Shown: positions 1-7,369 of the stretch, piece by piece
How the letters are laid out: every line of letters begins with the position of its first letter
Position numbering within the stretch: the stretch's first letter is position 1
From: Eubacterium sp.
GTDB lineage: Bacteria > Bacillota > Clostridia > Lachnospirales > Lachnospiraceae
Reading direction: 5' to 3'
NCBI GenBank assembly: GCA_017475235.1
Contig: JAFVGA010000010.1
Span: 1-62,622, forward strand
Length of the DNA stretch: 62,622 nt
Position numbers and translations under genes: made by a program
Notes under the pieces: generated by a model
What the model was told of the DNA's origin: nothing
What the model saw: the letters and a program-made list of their open reading frames with translations, nothing else
The model's database searches: none

Positions 1-1113
1 ATGCTTTCATCTGTCATGGATCATACTTCGAAGGTGGCGGAATATATTTACTCATGTAGATCAATGGGAATTGAGATTTTGCCTCCAAATATTAATGAGG
101 GTTATGGTGATTTCTCCGCGGCCGGAGATAGCATCAGATATGGCCTAACTGCGATTAAGAGTGTTGGTCGTCCAATCATCTCGGCCATTATTGAAGAGCG
201 CGAGAAAAACGGCAAGTTTAAAGATATAGATGAATTTATTGTGAGAACATCCGAGAAGGGTGTGAATAAGCGTGCAATTGAAAACTTCATCAAGTGTGGT
301 GCGTTCGATTGTTTCGATGCTACACGTAAACAGATGATGATGGTTTACAATGATATTTGCGACAGCGTTTCTCAAGAGAGAAAAACTGCGATGGAAGGAC
401 AGGTATCATTCTTTGATATTGCAGATGACGAGACGAAAGAGACATATAAAGTCAAACTACCAGATTGCGGTGAGTTTGATAAAGAGCAGATGCTCGAGTT
501 TGAAAAAGAGATTATTGGAATTTACGTAAGTGGACATCCGCTTGATGAGTTGGAAGACAAGTGGAAGAGTCACATTACAAATATATCTGTGGACTTCAAT
601 CAGCCAGAAGAGGGTGAAAAGCCAAAGGTTAAGGACAAGAGCAAAGTGACTGTGGGAGGAGTTATCAACACAGTAACTAAGAAGTTTACAAAGAAAGGTT
701 CGCAGATGGCGTTCCTTACATTGGAAGACTTGGTTGGCTCTGTCGAGATTATTGTTTTCCCTAGACAGTTTGATCAGTACAAGACTGCTTTGGAAGAGGG
801 CAATAAAATCTTCGTGACCGGCGAAGCACAAATAGAAGAGAACAACGACGGCAAAATAATCGCAAACAACATTTCAACTTTCGGCGATATGCCTTCGAAG
901 ATTTGGATTAGTTTCAAGAATAAAGATGAGTACTTCGAAAAAGAAAAAGAACTTGAGGACCTACACTGGGAAAACCACGGAAATGACATCGTGATGGTTT
1001 ACTTGGCAGAAGAAAAACAAGTTAAGCAGATGGACAGCAAGTTTAATGTAAATGGTTCATCTGAGTTTATTGCAAAGCTCAAAGAATTATATGGCGAGGA
1101 GAATGTGAAATGA
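1..1113 (+). CDS. dnaE: DNA polymerase III alpha subunit, C-terminal part (5' end outside window)
   Basis: This is the C-terminal 370 residues of the replicative polymerase subunit DnaE. The family is normally about 1150-1200 residues, so the reading frame almost certainly continues upstream and the ATG at position 1 is internal. The finger/HhH region is seen around residues 20-105 (for example RAIENFIKCGAFD), the conserved SGHPLDE segment near 177-183, and the OB-fold around 215-290 (KVTVGGVINTVTKKFTKKG). The stop codon overlaps the start of the next gene (ATGA), which suggests translational coupling. Catalytic aspartates lie in the missing part, so activity cannot be judged here. Confidence 0.93.
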   Translation: MLSSVMDHTSKVAEYIYSCRSMGIEILPPNINEGYGDFSAAGDSIRYGLTAIKSVGRPIISAIIEEREKNGKFKDIDEFIVRTSEKGVNKRAIENFIKCGAFDCFDATRKQMMMVYNDICDSVSQERKTAMEGQVSFFDIADDETKETYKVKLPDCGEFDKEQMLEFEKEIIGIYVSGHPLDELEDKWKSHITNISVDFNQPEEGEKPKVKDKSKVTVGGVINTVTKKFTKKGSQMAFLTLEDLVGSVEIIVFPRQFDQYKTALEEGNKIFVTGEAQIEENNDGKIIANNISTFGDMPSKIWISFKNKDEYFEKEKELEDLHWENHGNDIVMVYLAEEKQVKQMDSKFNVNGSSEFIAKLKELYGEENVK

Positions 1114-1916
1114 TAATCACATCTACTTCAAATGATCAAATCAAAAGAATAGTGAAACTTCGTGAGAAAGCTAAAGAGCGCAAGAGCGAAGGTGTCTTTG
1201 TAGTGGAAGGAATCAGAATCTTCAAAGAAATTCCTGCTATGGACATCGATTCTGTTTTTGTGTCAGAGAGTTTTGTGGGAAACTATATTGATGTGGAAGC
1301 AAAAGATGCTACAGATAATAGATACGATAACATTCCAGATTTGTTTAGCAGAGTGGACTATCAAGTAGTGGCTGACAATGTTTTTAAGAAACTATCCGAC
1401 ACAGTTAACCCACAGGGAGTTTTGGCGGTTGTTAGAATGGCCGACTACACTTTAGAGGAAGTGCTTGATGGTAGAGATAAAAATAACAGCTGTATAGTTG
1501 TACTAGATAAAATTCAAGACCCAGGAAACCTTGGAACAATTATTAGAACTGGAGAGGGCGCAGGTATCACTGGCGTTGTGATGAGCAAAGACACAGTTGA
1601 TCTTTACAATCCAAAAGTAATCCGCTCAACGATGGGCTCAATCTTTAGAGTGCCTTGCGTGGTTGTGGATGATTTGGCGAGTGCTGTGGGGACTATCAAG
1701 TCTAGTGGCGTTACAACATATGCTGCACATTTAGATGGCGATGATATTTCAAAGACTGAACTATCAGATGATAGAGCATTCCTTATCGGAAATGAAGCAA
1801 ATGGTTTGAGCGATGAAATAGCAAACCTAGCCGACAAGAAGATTAAGATTCCAATGGAAGGTGAAGTGGAATCTCTAAACGCAGCAGTCGCAACAGCTAT
1901 TTTAATTTACAGATAA
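1110..1916 (+). CDS. TrmH/SpoU-family RNA 2'-O-methyltransferase
   Basis: A 268-residue SPOUT methyltransferase, probably acting on 23S rRNA (RlmB/TsnR-like) with SAM as donor. The N-terminal substrate-binding domain starts ITSTSNDQIKRIVKLREKAK and contains FVVEGIRIFKE. The three SPOUT knot motifs follow: DKIQDPGNLGTIIRTGEGAG (motif 1, with the conserved Asn and Arg), LIGNEANGLSDE (motif 2) and IPMEGEVESLNAAVATAILIY (motif 3). It overlaps dnaE by four bases. The exact rRNA position modified cannot be read from sequence. Confidence 0.9.
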   Translation: MIITSTSNDQIKRIVKLREKAKERKSEGVFVVEGIRIFKEIPAMDIDSVFVSESFVGNYIDVEAKDATDNRYDNIPDLFSRVDYQVVADNVFKKLSDTVNPQGVLAVVRMADYTLEEVLDGRDKNNSCIVVLDKIQDPGNLGTIIRTGEGAGITGVVMSKDTVDLYNPKVIRSTMGSIFRVPCVVVDDLASAVGTIKSSGVTTYAAHLDGDDISKTELSDDRAFLIGNEANGLSDEIANLADKKIKIPMEGEVESLNAAVATAILIYR

Positions 1917-1929
1917 CTATATTCTCATA

Positions 1930-1958
1930 TTGTATATGTGAACAATAAGTGATATAAT
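1930..1958 (+). promoter_or_regulatory. Sigma-A type promoter before the GH18 lipoprotein gene
   Basis: A -35 box TTGTAT (1930-1935) and a perfect -10 box TATAAT (1953-1958) are separated by 17 nt. Transcription would start near 1965 and leave a leader of about 145 nt. Confidence 0.7.
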
Positions 1959-1964
1959 GAATCG

Positions 1965-2100
1965 GAACAGAAAATATCTAAAGGTGAACAACAACTAGAA
2001 GGTTTAATACATTACGGACTTGACCTTCTATACGCAGTTCCCTGCGAGTGAAGATGACTATTTGTGCCGGTGCTTATGCGCCGGCACTTAAAAAATATCG
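1965..2100 (+). promoter_or_regulatory. Structured 5' leader with three hairpins
   Basis: Three stems lie between the promoter and the Shine-Dalgarno sequence. TAGAAGGT (1996-2003) pairs with ACCTTCTA (2023-2030). CGCAG (2033-2037) pairs with CTGCG (2042-2046) over a UUCC loop. GTGCCGG (2064-2070) pairs with CCGGCAC (2081-2087). No U-tract follows the last stem, so it is not a plain terminator. It matches no riboswitch class that I recognise. Confidence 0.5.
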
Positions 2101-2109
2101 GAGGATATT

Positions 2110-3882
2110 ATGAAAAGTGTTTTAAGAAAAACAGTAGTACTGGTTTTGGCGTTGGCCATGGTCTTTGGCGTGGTCGGATGTGATTTGTTTAAGAAGACAA
2201 ACAAAGGTCACACGGATCTTTACTGGTACATGAATTTGACCGAGGAAAAAGAGAACGGCAAAGAAGTTAAATTCACATCGAATATGGGTGAAGTGGCAGC
2301 TGTTGCTTTTGAGGACACCTACGCTGAAGAATACGGCGTGGTGAAAGACGGAGATTGTTACATAAACGTGGACAGTCTTAAAGCCGATGTGGACGATAGA
2401 TTCTATTATGATAAAAATGAAGACCTTGTAATGTTTACAAATGCAACTGAAGTCATTACTTCAGAAGTGGGTGCAGACAAAACTTTAAATGGTGAAACAA
2501 AAGAGTATCAGATTTCGTTTAAGGAAAATGAAAATTGTTACATCAATGCAAAGTTTGTTCAGGACTGTATTGGCGCGGATTACAAACTATTCTCTGCCAA
2601 GAAAAAGTGTCCAGCAATCATCAGTCTAAACTACAAGAGCGGCAAAACGAAAGAGGGCGAATTGGATGACGACATCGAGATGAGAACAAACGGCGACTAT
2701 CAGAACCTCATCGTCAAAGAACTCAAAGAAGGAACAAAAGTTAAGATTATTGAAGAGGGCGAAAACTGGGATAAGGTTAAAGCCGTGGGCGGACTTATCG
2801 GTTTCGTTCCAACAAAATATATCGACGATATTAAAACGGTTGAGTCTGTTTACAAAGATGATTCGGATACATACAACCACCGACTAATTAAAGACGGTGT
2901 AAATATGGTTTGGGATGCGGTTTACAATCAGACTGCAAATGCAAACATCAAAAATGAGATTAGAAAGATCAAGGGAGTGAATGTTATCTCTCCAACTTGG
3001 TTTGAGATAAAGAGTAAGGATGGCGGACTCGTTTCTAGAGCAAACGAGGATTACCTAAAGACTGCTCATAAAAATGGAATGGAAGTTTGGGCACTACTTG
3101 ATGACTTCAAGAGCAAGAAGGTTGATCATTACGTCCTAACTCACACGAGTGCTCGTCAAAGACTGATTGCAACTCTAATGGATAGTGTGGATGCACTAGG
3201 AATTGACGGTATCAATATTGACTTTGAGTACGTGACTGAAGGAATAGTTAAAGACTATCTTCAGTTCCTACGCGAAATGTCAGTAGAGTGTAGAAAACAA
3301 AGAATTACTTTGTCGATAGATAACTACGCTGCTATGGGTCACACATCATATTACGATTGGAAGCAGCAGTACAAGATTGCCGACTATGTAATCTTTATGA
3401 ATTACGACGAACACAATGCTGGGGATGATGAGGCAGGTTCAGTTTCGTCATTGCCATTTATGGAGAACGCTATCAATAACGCAATCGAGCAGATTGGCGA
3501 GTCAAATAGAATAGTGAATGGTATGCCATTCTTCACAAGACTTTGGGAGATGACTCCTGAGGGTAAAGGTACAAACAAAGGCACCTTTGTGGAAGACGCT
3601 GTGGATGGAAACTACTTCTTGAATTCACAGGCACTTACAATGAACAAAGCTGAGAAGGCTTGCAAAGATGCGAAGGCGAAACCATCATACAACAAAGAGA
3701 CTGGCCAGAACTATGCAACTTGGGAGAAGGGCAACACTACATACGAGATTTGGCTAGAGGATGAGACATCTATTCCAGAAAGACTAAAACTAACTAAGAA
3801 ATATAAGCTTGGCGGAAATGCTTACTGGGCACTTGGCCAGGAAAAAGATAGCATTTGGAATGTGATAGAAGAGAATAAATAA
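2110..3882 (+). CDS. Lipoprotein with SH3b and GH18 (chitinase/SleL-type) domains
   Basis: A 590-residue exported lipoprotein. The lipobox is VVGC near residue 24. A stalk region resembling the copper-amine-oxidase N-like fold spans about 30-190, an SH3b domain about 195-245 (NLIVKELKEGTKVKIIEEG and a GFVPTKYI end), and a GH18 barrel about 260-590. The catalytic strand is D366-G-I-N-I-D371-F-E373, which keeps the acid/base Glu; Asn at the second position is common in YaaH/SleL-like enzymes. These features suggest a peptidoglycan or GlcNAc-polymer hydrolase tethered outside the membrane. Its stop codon abuts the tadA start directly. Spore germination is one possible role, but no spore gene is adjacent. 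Confidence 0.85.
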   Translation: MKSVLRKTVVLVLALAMVFGVVGCDLFKKTNKGHTDLYWYMNLTEEKENGKEVKFTSNMGEVAAVAFEDTYAEEYGVVKDGDCYINVDSLKADVDDRFYYDKNEDLVMFTNATEVITSEVGADKTLNGETKEYQISFKENENCYINAKFVQDCIGADYKLFSAKKKCPAIISLNYKSGKTKEGELDDDIEMRTNGDYQNLIVKELKEGTKVKIIEEGENWDKVKAVGGLIGFVPTKYIDDIKTVESVYKDDSDTYNHRLIKDGVNMVWDAVYNQTANANIKNEIRKIKGVNVISPTWFEIKSKDGGLVSRANEDYLKTAHKNGMEVWALLDDFKSKKVDHYVLTHTSARQRLIATLMDSVDALGIDGINIDFEYVTEGIVKDYLQFLREMSVECRKQRITLSIDNYAAMGHTSYYDWKQQYKIADYVIFMNYDEHNAGDDEAGSVSSLPFMENAINNAIEQIGESNRIVNGMPFFTRLWEMTPEGKGTNKGTFVEDAVDGNYFLNSQALTMNKAEKACKDAKAKPSYNKETGQNYATWEKGNTTYEIWLEDETSIPERLKLTKKYKLGGNAYWALGQEKDSIWNVIEENK

Positions 3883-4335
3883 ATGAAAGAAAAGTACATG
3901 AAGGAAGCGCTTAAAGAAGCTTCCAAAGCGAAAAAACTAAATGAAGTTCCAATTGGTTGTGTCATCGTCAAAGATAATAAGATCATAGGTCGCGGCTACA
4001 ATAGGCGTATGAAAGACAAGAATACTCTGTCGCACGCGGAACTTAATGCAATAAAAAAAGCTAGCAAGAAACTAAAAGACTGGCGCTTAGATGACTGCGA
4101 GATGTATGTAACGACAGAGCCATGCCAAATGTGTTCAGGTGCGATTGTGCAATCGAGAATTAAGAAAGTCTACATTGGATGTATGAATCCAAAGGCAGGT
4201 TGTGCTGGATCTATAATGAATCTACTTCAAGTTGATAAGTTTAATCACCAAGTTGAGATTGAAAGTGGAGTGCTAGAAGAAGAGTGTAGCAACATCTTAA
4301 AAGATTACTTTAAGGAATTGCGCAATAATAAATAA
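3883..4335 (+). CDS. tadA: tRNA-specific adenosine deaminase TadA
   Basis: A 150-residue zinc deaminase that converts A34 to inosine in tRNA-Arg(ACG). The zinc site is complete: H51-A-E53 (HAE, with Glu as proton shuttle) and P80-C81-x-x-C84. GRGYNRR and TTEPCQMCSGAI are typical of TadA, as is the length. The ATG follows the upstream TAA with no gap, so translation is probably coupled. The SRP RNA promoter begins inside its last codons. Confidence 0.95.
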   Translation: MKEKYMKEALKEASKAKKLNEVPIGCVIVKDNKIIGRGYNRRMKDKNTLSHAELNAIKKASKKLKDWRLDDCEMYVTTEPCQMCSGAIVQSRIKKVYIGCMNPKAGCAGSIMNLLQVDKFNHQVEIESGVLEEECSNILKDYFKELRNNK

Positions 4336-4346
4336 TCGTATATAAT
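4318..4346 (+). promoter_or_regulatory. Promoter of the SRP RNA gene
   Basis: -35 TTGCGC (4318-4323) and -10 TATAAT (4341-4346) are 17 nt apart. The -35 lies within the 3' end of tadA. The predicted start, about 4353, matches the 5' end of the SRP RNA helix. Confidence 0.8.
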
Positions 4347-4353
4347 GATTTAG

Positions 4354-4616
4354 TCGCGCAACCGGGGAGGTAGCGGAGCCCTATACCTGAAACCCGCTTT
4401 AGCAGGGGCTATGGTTTGCCTCGGGATTGAATGGTAAGGCTGCCCTTTATAAGCGATGTTGACGTTTGGGTCTTATGCATTGGAGCTCTGTGAACCGTGT
4501 CAGGTCAGGAATGAAGCAGCACTAAGTAGATGTCTTCCAAGTGACATAAGGTAGCCTAGACCGAGTTGGCTGTAAAGGTAACGCTTATGATTCACTCACA
4601 AAGCAGACCGCGCGAT
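4354..4616 (+). ncRNA. ffs: Signal recognition particle RNA, large bacterial type
   Basis: An RNA of about 263 nt with closing ends TCGCGC (4354-4359) and GCGCGA (4610-4615). The Ffh-binding domain IV is recognisable as GTGTCAGGTCAGGAATGAAG, followed by CAGCAC, with the loop and asymmetric internal loop typical of bacterial SRP RNA. The length implies the large form with an Alu domain, as in Bacillus and clostridia. It has its own promoter and terminator. It does not code for protein, although an open frame crosses it. Confidence 0.93.
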
Positions 4617-4620
4617 ATTA

Positions 4621-4653
4621 AAAAGAAGGAAAGCAATTTTCCTTCTTTTTTTA
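4621..4653 (+). terminator. Rho-independent terminator of SRP RNA
   Basis: AAAGAAGGAAA (4622-4632) pairs with TTTTCCTTCTT (4637-4647) over a four-base loop, followed by a T-run. Confidence 0.9.
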
Positions 4654-4685
4654 TGTTTTTTGGTCAAAAAAGGGCGTTTTCTATC

Positions 4686-4714
4686 TTGAATGAGACCCTA
4701 GAATATTATATAAT
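4686..4714 (+). promoter_or_regulatory. Promoter of dnaX-ybaB-recR
   Basis: -35 TTGAAT (4686-4691) and -10 TATAAT (4709-4714) with a 17 nt spacer. The dnaX start is about 75 nt downstream. Confidence 0.75.
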
Positions 4715-4790
4715 ATTTCCAAAGGTGTGTGCGCAGGTAAAAATTGCTACAACGCCGATAAATTAAGGGATTTTTAAGGAAAGGGACGTC

Positions 4791-6398
4791 ATGTCTTATC
4801 AAGCTTTATATAGAAAATTTAGACCTAATACTTTCGAGGAAGTTAAGGGACAAGACCACATAGTGACAACGCTCAAAAATCAGATTAAAGCTGAGCGAAT
4901 TGGTCACGCGTTTCTTTTCTGTGGAACAAGAGGAACAGGTAAAACTAGTGTGGCTAAAATTTTAGCTCGCGCAGTTAACTGTGAAAATCCAGTGGACGGA
5001 AGCCCTTGTGGAGAATGCGAGACTTGTAAAGCAAACGAGGGTGGAGTAGCTCCAAACATCATTGAGATGGATGCCGCTTCTAACAACGGTGTAGATGATG
5101 TTAGACAAATCATAGAAGAAATTCAGTACTCACCTACAGTGGGTAAATATACAGTATATATTATTGACGAGGTACATATGTTGTCTGGCCCAGCCTTCAA
5201 CGCTTTGTTGAAGACTCTAGAGGAACCACCAGCATATGTTATTTTTATACTTGCAACTACTGAACCTCACAAGATTCCAGTTACAATTCTTTCGAGATGT
5301 CAGAGATATGACTTCAAGCGAATCTCAATCGAGACTATCGTTGATCGTCTAAAAGAGTTGATGGACAAAGAAGGAATCAGTGTGGATGATAAAGCACTTC
5401 GCTATATCGCGAAAGCTGCTGATGGTTCAATGCGTGACGCACTAAGTCTACTTGACCAGTGCATCGCTTTCTACACAGACCAAGAACTTACATATGAAAA
5501 GGTATTGGAAGTTTTGGGAGCGGTAGATCAAGAAGTATTCAGTCGTTTGACTAGATGCATTATCCAAGGTGATGTTGCAAACAGCATGAAGATTTTGGAC
5601 GAAGTTGTTATTAAAGGTCGCGAACTAAGTCAGTTTGTAAACGACTTCATTTGGTACCTCAGAAACCTCATGCTCGTCAAAGGCTCCGAAGATGCCATGG
5701 AAGTAATCGACGCTCCAATGGAGAGAATCGAAGCACTTAAACAAGAATCAGAAATGATAGACACAGAAAGTGTCATGAGATATATAAGAGTTCTATCGGA
5801 AACATCTGCTCAAATCAAATATTCTGACCAGAAGAGAGTATTGCTTGAGATTGCTCTTATCAAACTTAACACTCCAGCTATGGAGAATGACTATGAATCA
5901 ATCGTCAATAGAATTTCAGTTTTGGAAAACAAAATTGAAAGTGGAAATATAAAAGTGGAAGCTCCAGTTAGAAGAGCAAACGCCGAAGTAATTTCAAATG
6001 GAAATCCTGTTCCAGAGGAGCCAGCAGATGAGCCTGCTCCAGAACCAGTTGAAGAGGACCCAGTTGAAAAGGCTGTACCAGAGGATGTTCAGTATGTAGC
6101 TGACAATTGGAATATGGTTCTAAACAAAATGAATCCTTTGGAGAAGGCGAACTTCAAAAAGGTTTCACTTGCGGTTAAGGGTGAGGATACATTGCTCATT
6201 GTCTTCGGCCCGGACGACATTATGTATGACCACTGTAATACAATCGAGGTTATAGAAATGGTTAACACAATCATTCGCGAGCAAGTGAAAAAAGACGTTC
6301 AAGTTGAAATGACACAGATGAAACCAAATCAAGACGACAATTATTTTCAGATGATTACATCTAAAATAAATCTAGATATCGAGGAGGAAGATTTTTAA
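4791..6398 (+). CDS. dnaX: DNA polymerase III gamma/tau clamp-loader subunit
   Basis: A 535-residue AAA+ clamp-loader subunit that loads the sliding clamp at replication forks. The Walker A motif is G45TRGTGKTS53, a four-cysteine zinc module follows ([16 protein letters not shown]), Walker B is [11 protein letters not shown], and the sensor/SRC motif is LSRCQRYDF. The C-terminal part (about 375-535) has an acidic, proline-rich hinge (about 400-425) before a tau-type domain. The stop overlaps the next ATG by one base (TAATG). No obvious slippery A-stretch for gamma production was noticed. Confidence 0.96.
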   Translation: MSYQALYRKFRPNTFEEVKGQDHIVTTLKNQIKAERIGHAFLFCGTRGTGKTSVAKILARAVNCENPVDGSPCGECETCKANEGGVAPNIIEMDAASNNGVDDVRQIIEEIQYSPTVGKYTVYIIDEVHMLSGPAFNALLKTLEEPPAYVIFILATTEPHKIPVTILSRCQRYDFKRISIETIVDRLKELMDKEGISVDDKALRYIAKAADGSMRDALSLLDQCIAFYTDQELTYEKVLEVLGAVDQEVFSRLTRCIIQGDVANSMKILDEVVIKGRELSQFVNDFIWYLRNLMLVKGSEDAMEVIDAPMERIEALKQESEMIDTESVMRYIRVLSETSAQIKYSDQKRVLLEIALIKLNTPAMENDYESIVNRISVLENKIESGNIKVEAPVRRANAEVISNGNPVPEEPADEPAPEPVEEDPVEKAVPEDVQYVADNWNMVLNKMNPLEKANFKKVSLAVKGEDTLLIVFGPDDIMYDHCNTIEVIEMVNTIIREQVKKDVQVEMTQMKPNQDDNYFQMITSKINLDIEEEDF

Positions 6399-6742
6399 TG
6401 GCTAAGAAAGGTGGATTCCCAGGCGGCGGAGGAATGCCAGCCAACATGGGAAATTTAATGAAACAAGCTCAGAAGATGCAGCAGCAGATGCAAGAGGCAC
6501 AGGAAGAGTTAGAGGCTAGCGAGTTTACAGCATCAGCAGGTGGCGGAGTGGTAGAAGTTACCGTGAGCGGAAATAAAGAAATCAAAAACATTAAGATAGA
6601 TCCAGACGTTGTGGATCCAGAAGATGTGGAGACACTAGAGGATTTAGTGACAGCAGCAGTTAATGAAGCTATCAGAAAAATGGAAGAGCAGACCCAGGAA
6701 GAAATGTCAAAGATTACTGGCGGAATGGGCGGCTTATTCTAA
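6398..6742 (+). CDS. ybaB: YbaB/EbfC nucleoid-associated protein
   Basis: A 114-residue DNA-binding protein of the YbaB/EbfC family, usually encoded between dnaX and recR as here. A glycine/methionine-rich start ([20 protein letters not shown]) leads into the coiled-coil helix [17 protein letters not shown], then the strand [18 protein letters not shown]. The family forms tweezer-like dimers; the cellular role is incompletely known. Confidence 0.94.
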   Translation: MAKKGGFPGGGGMPANMGNLMKQAQKMQQQMQEAQEELEASEFTASAGGGVVEVTVSGNKEIKNIKIDPDVVDPEDVETLEDLVTAAVNEAIRKMEEQTQEEMSKITGGMGGLF

Positions 6743-6751
6743 GGAGTAAAA

Positions 6752-7348
6752 GTGGATTACTATAGTGGTTATATTACAAAGTTAATAGATGAACTATCAA
6801 GCCTTCCTGGAGTTGGTTCAAAGACTGCGGGCAGACTTGCTTTTCATATTCTAGATATGCCACAGGACGAAGTTGAAAGTTTGGCGGACGCAATCAAAGA
6901 GGCGAAGAAAAACGTTAAGTATTGCAAGAAGTGCCAGACTTTGACGGACCAAGATATTTGTCCGATTTGTCAGAGTGATGATCGCGACCAGAAAACAATC
7001 ATGGTTGTGGAGACTACAAAGGATATGGCAGCTTACGAGAGCGTGGGCGAGTACCACGGTGTTTATCACGTTTTGCACGGCGCTATTAATCCAATGGCAG
7101 GCATCACTCAAAACGATATTCGTTTGAAAGAGTTGTTCGAGCGCTTGAAAGATGATGTGGACGAAGTCATCATCGCAACAAACTCAAGCGTGGAAGGTGA
7201 AGCCACAGCTATGTACATCAGCAAGGTTGTTAAGCCTCTTGGAATTAAAGTTTCAAGAATTGCCAGCGGTGTACCAGTAGGTGGAGATCTAGAGTGCATT
7301 GATAATGTCACATTGCTCCGTGCTTTGCAGGGACGTGTTACTATATAA
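6752..7348 (+). CDS. recR: Recombination mediator protein RecR
   Basis: A 198-residue RecR with a GTG start and AAGGAG nine bases upstream of ybaB's end. It contains the N-terminal HhH (LSSLPGVGSKTAGRLAFH), a four-cysteine zinc finger (CKKCQTLTDQDICPICQ) and a Toprim domain (MVVETTKDMAAYESVG, then GVYHVLHGAINPMAGI). It acts with RecF/RecO to load RecA on gapped DNA. The dnaX-ybaB-recR order is widely conserved. Confidence 0.96.
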   Translation: MDYYSGYITKLIDELSSLPGVGSKTAGRLAFHILDMPQDEVESLADAIKEAKKNVKYCKKCQTLTDQDICPICQSDDRDQKTIMVVETTKDMAAYESVGEYHGVYHVLHGAINPMAGITQNDIRLKELFERLKDDVDEVIIATNSSVEGEATAMYISKVVKPLGIKVSRIASGVPVGGDLECIDNVTLLRALQGRVTI

Positions 7349-7369
7349 AAACTCAAGAGGAATTAGAAA

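Noticed and set aside
4566-4766. Open frame of 66 codons across the SRP RNA end and terminator
   Set aside because: It lies in a structured RNA gene and its terminator, has no ribosome site and no recognisable product.
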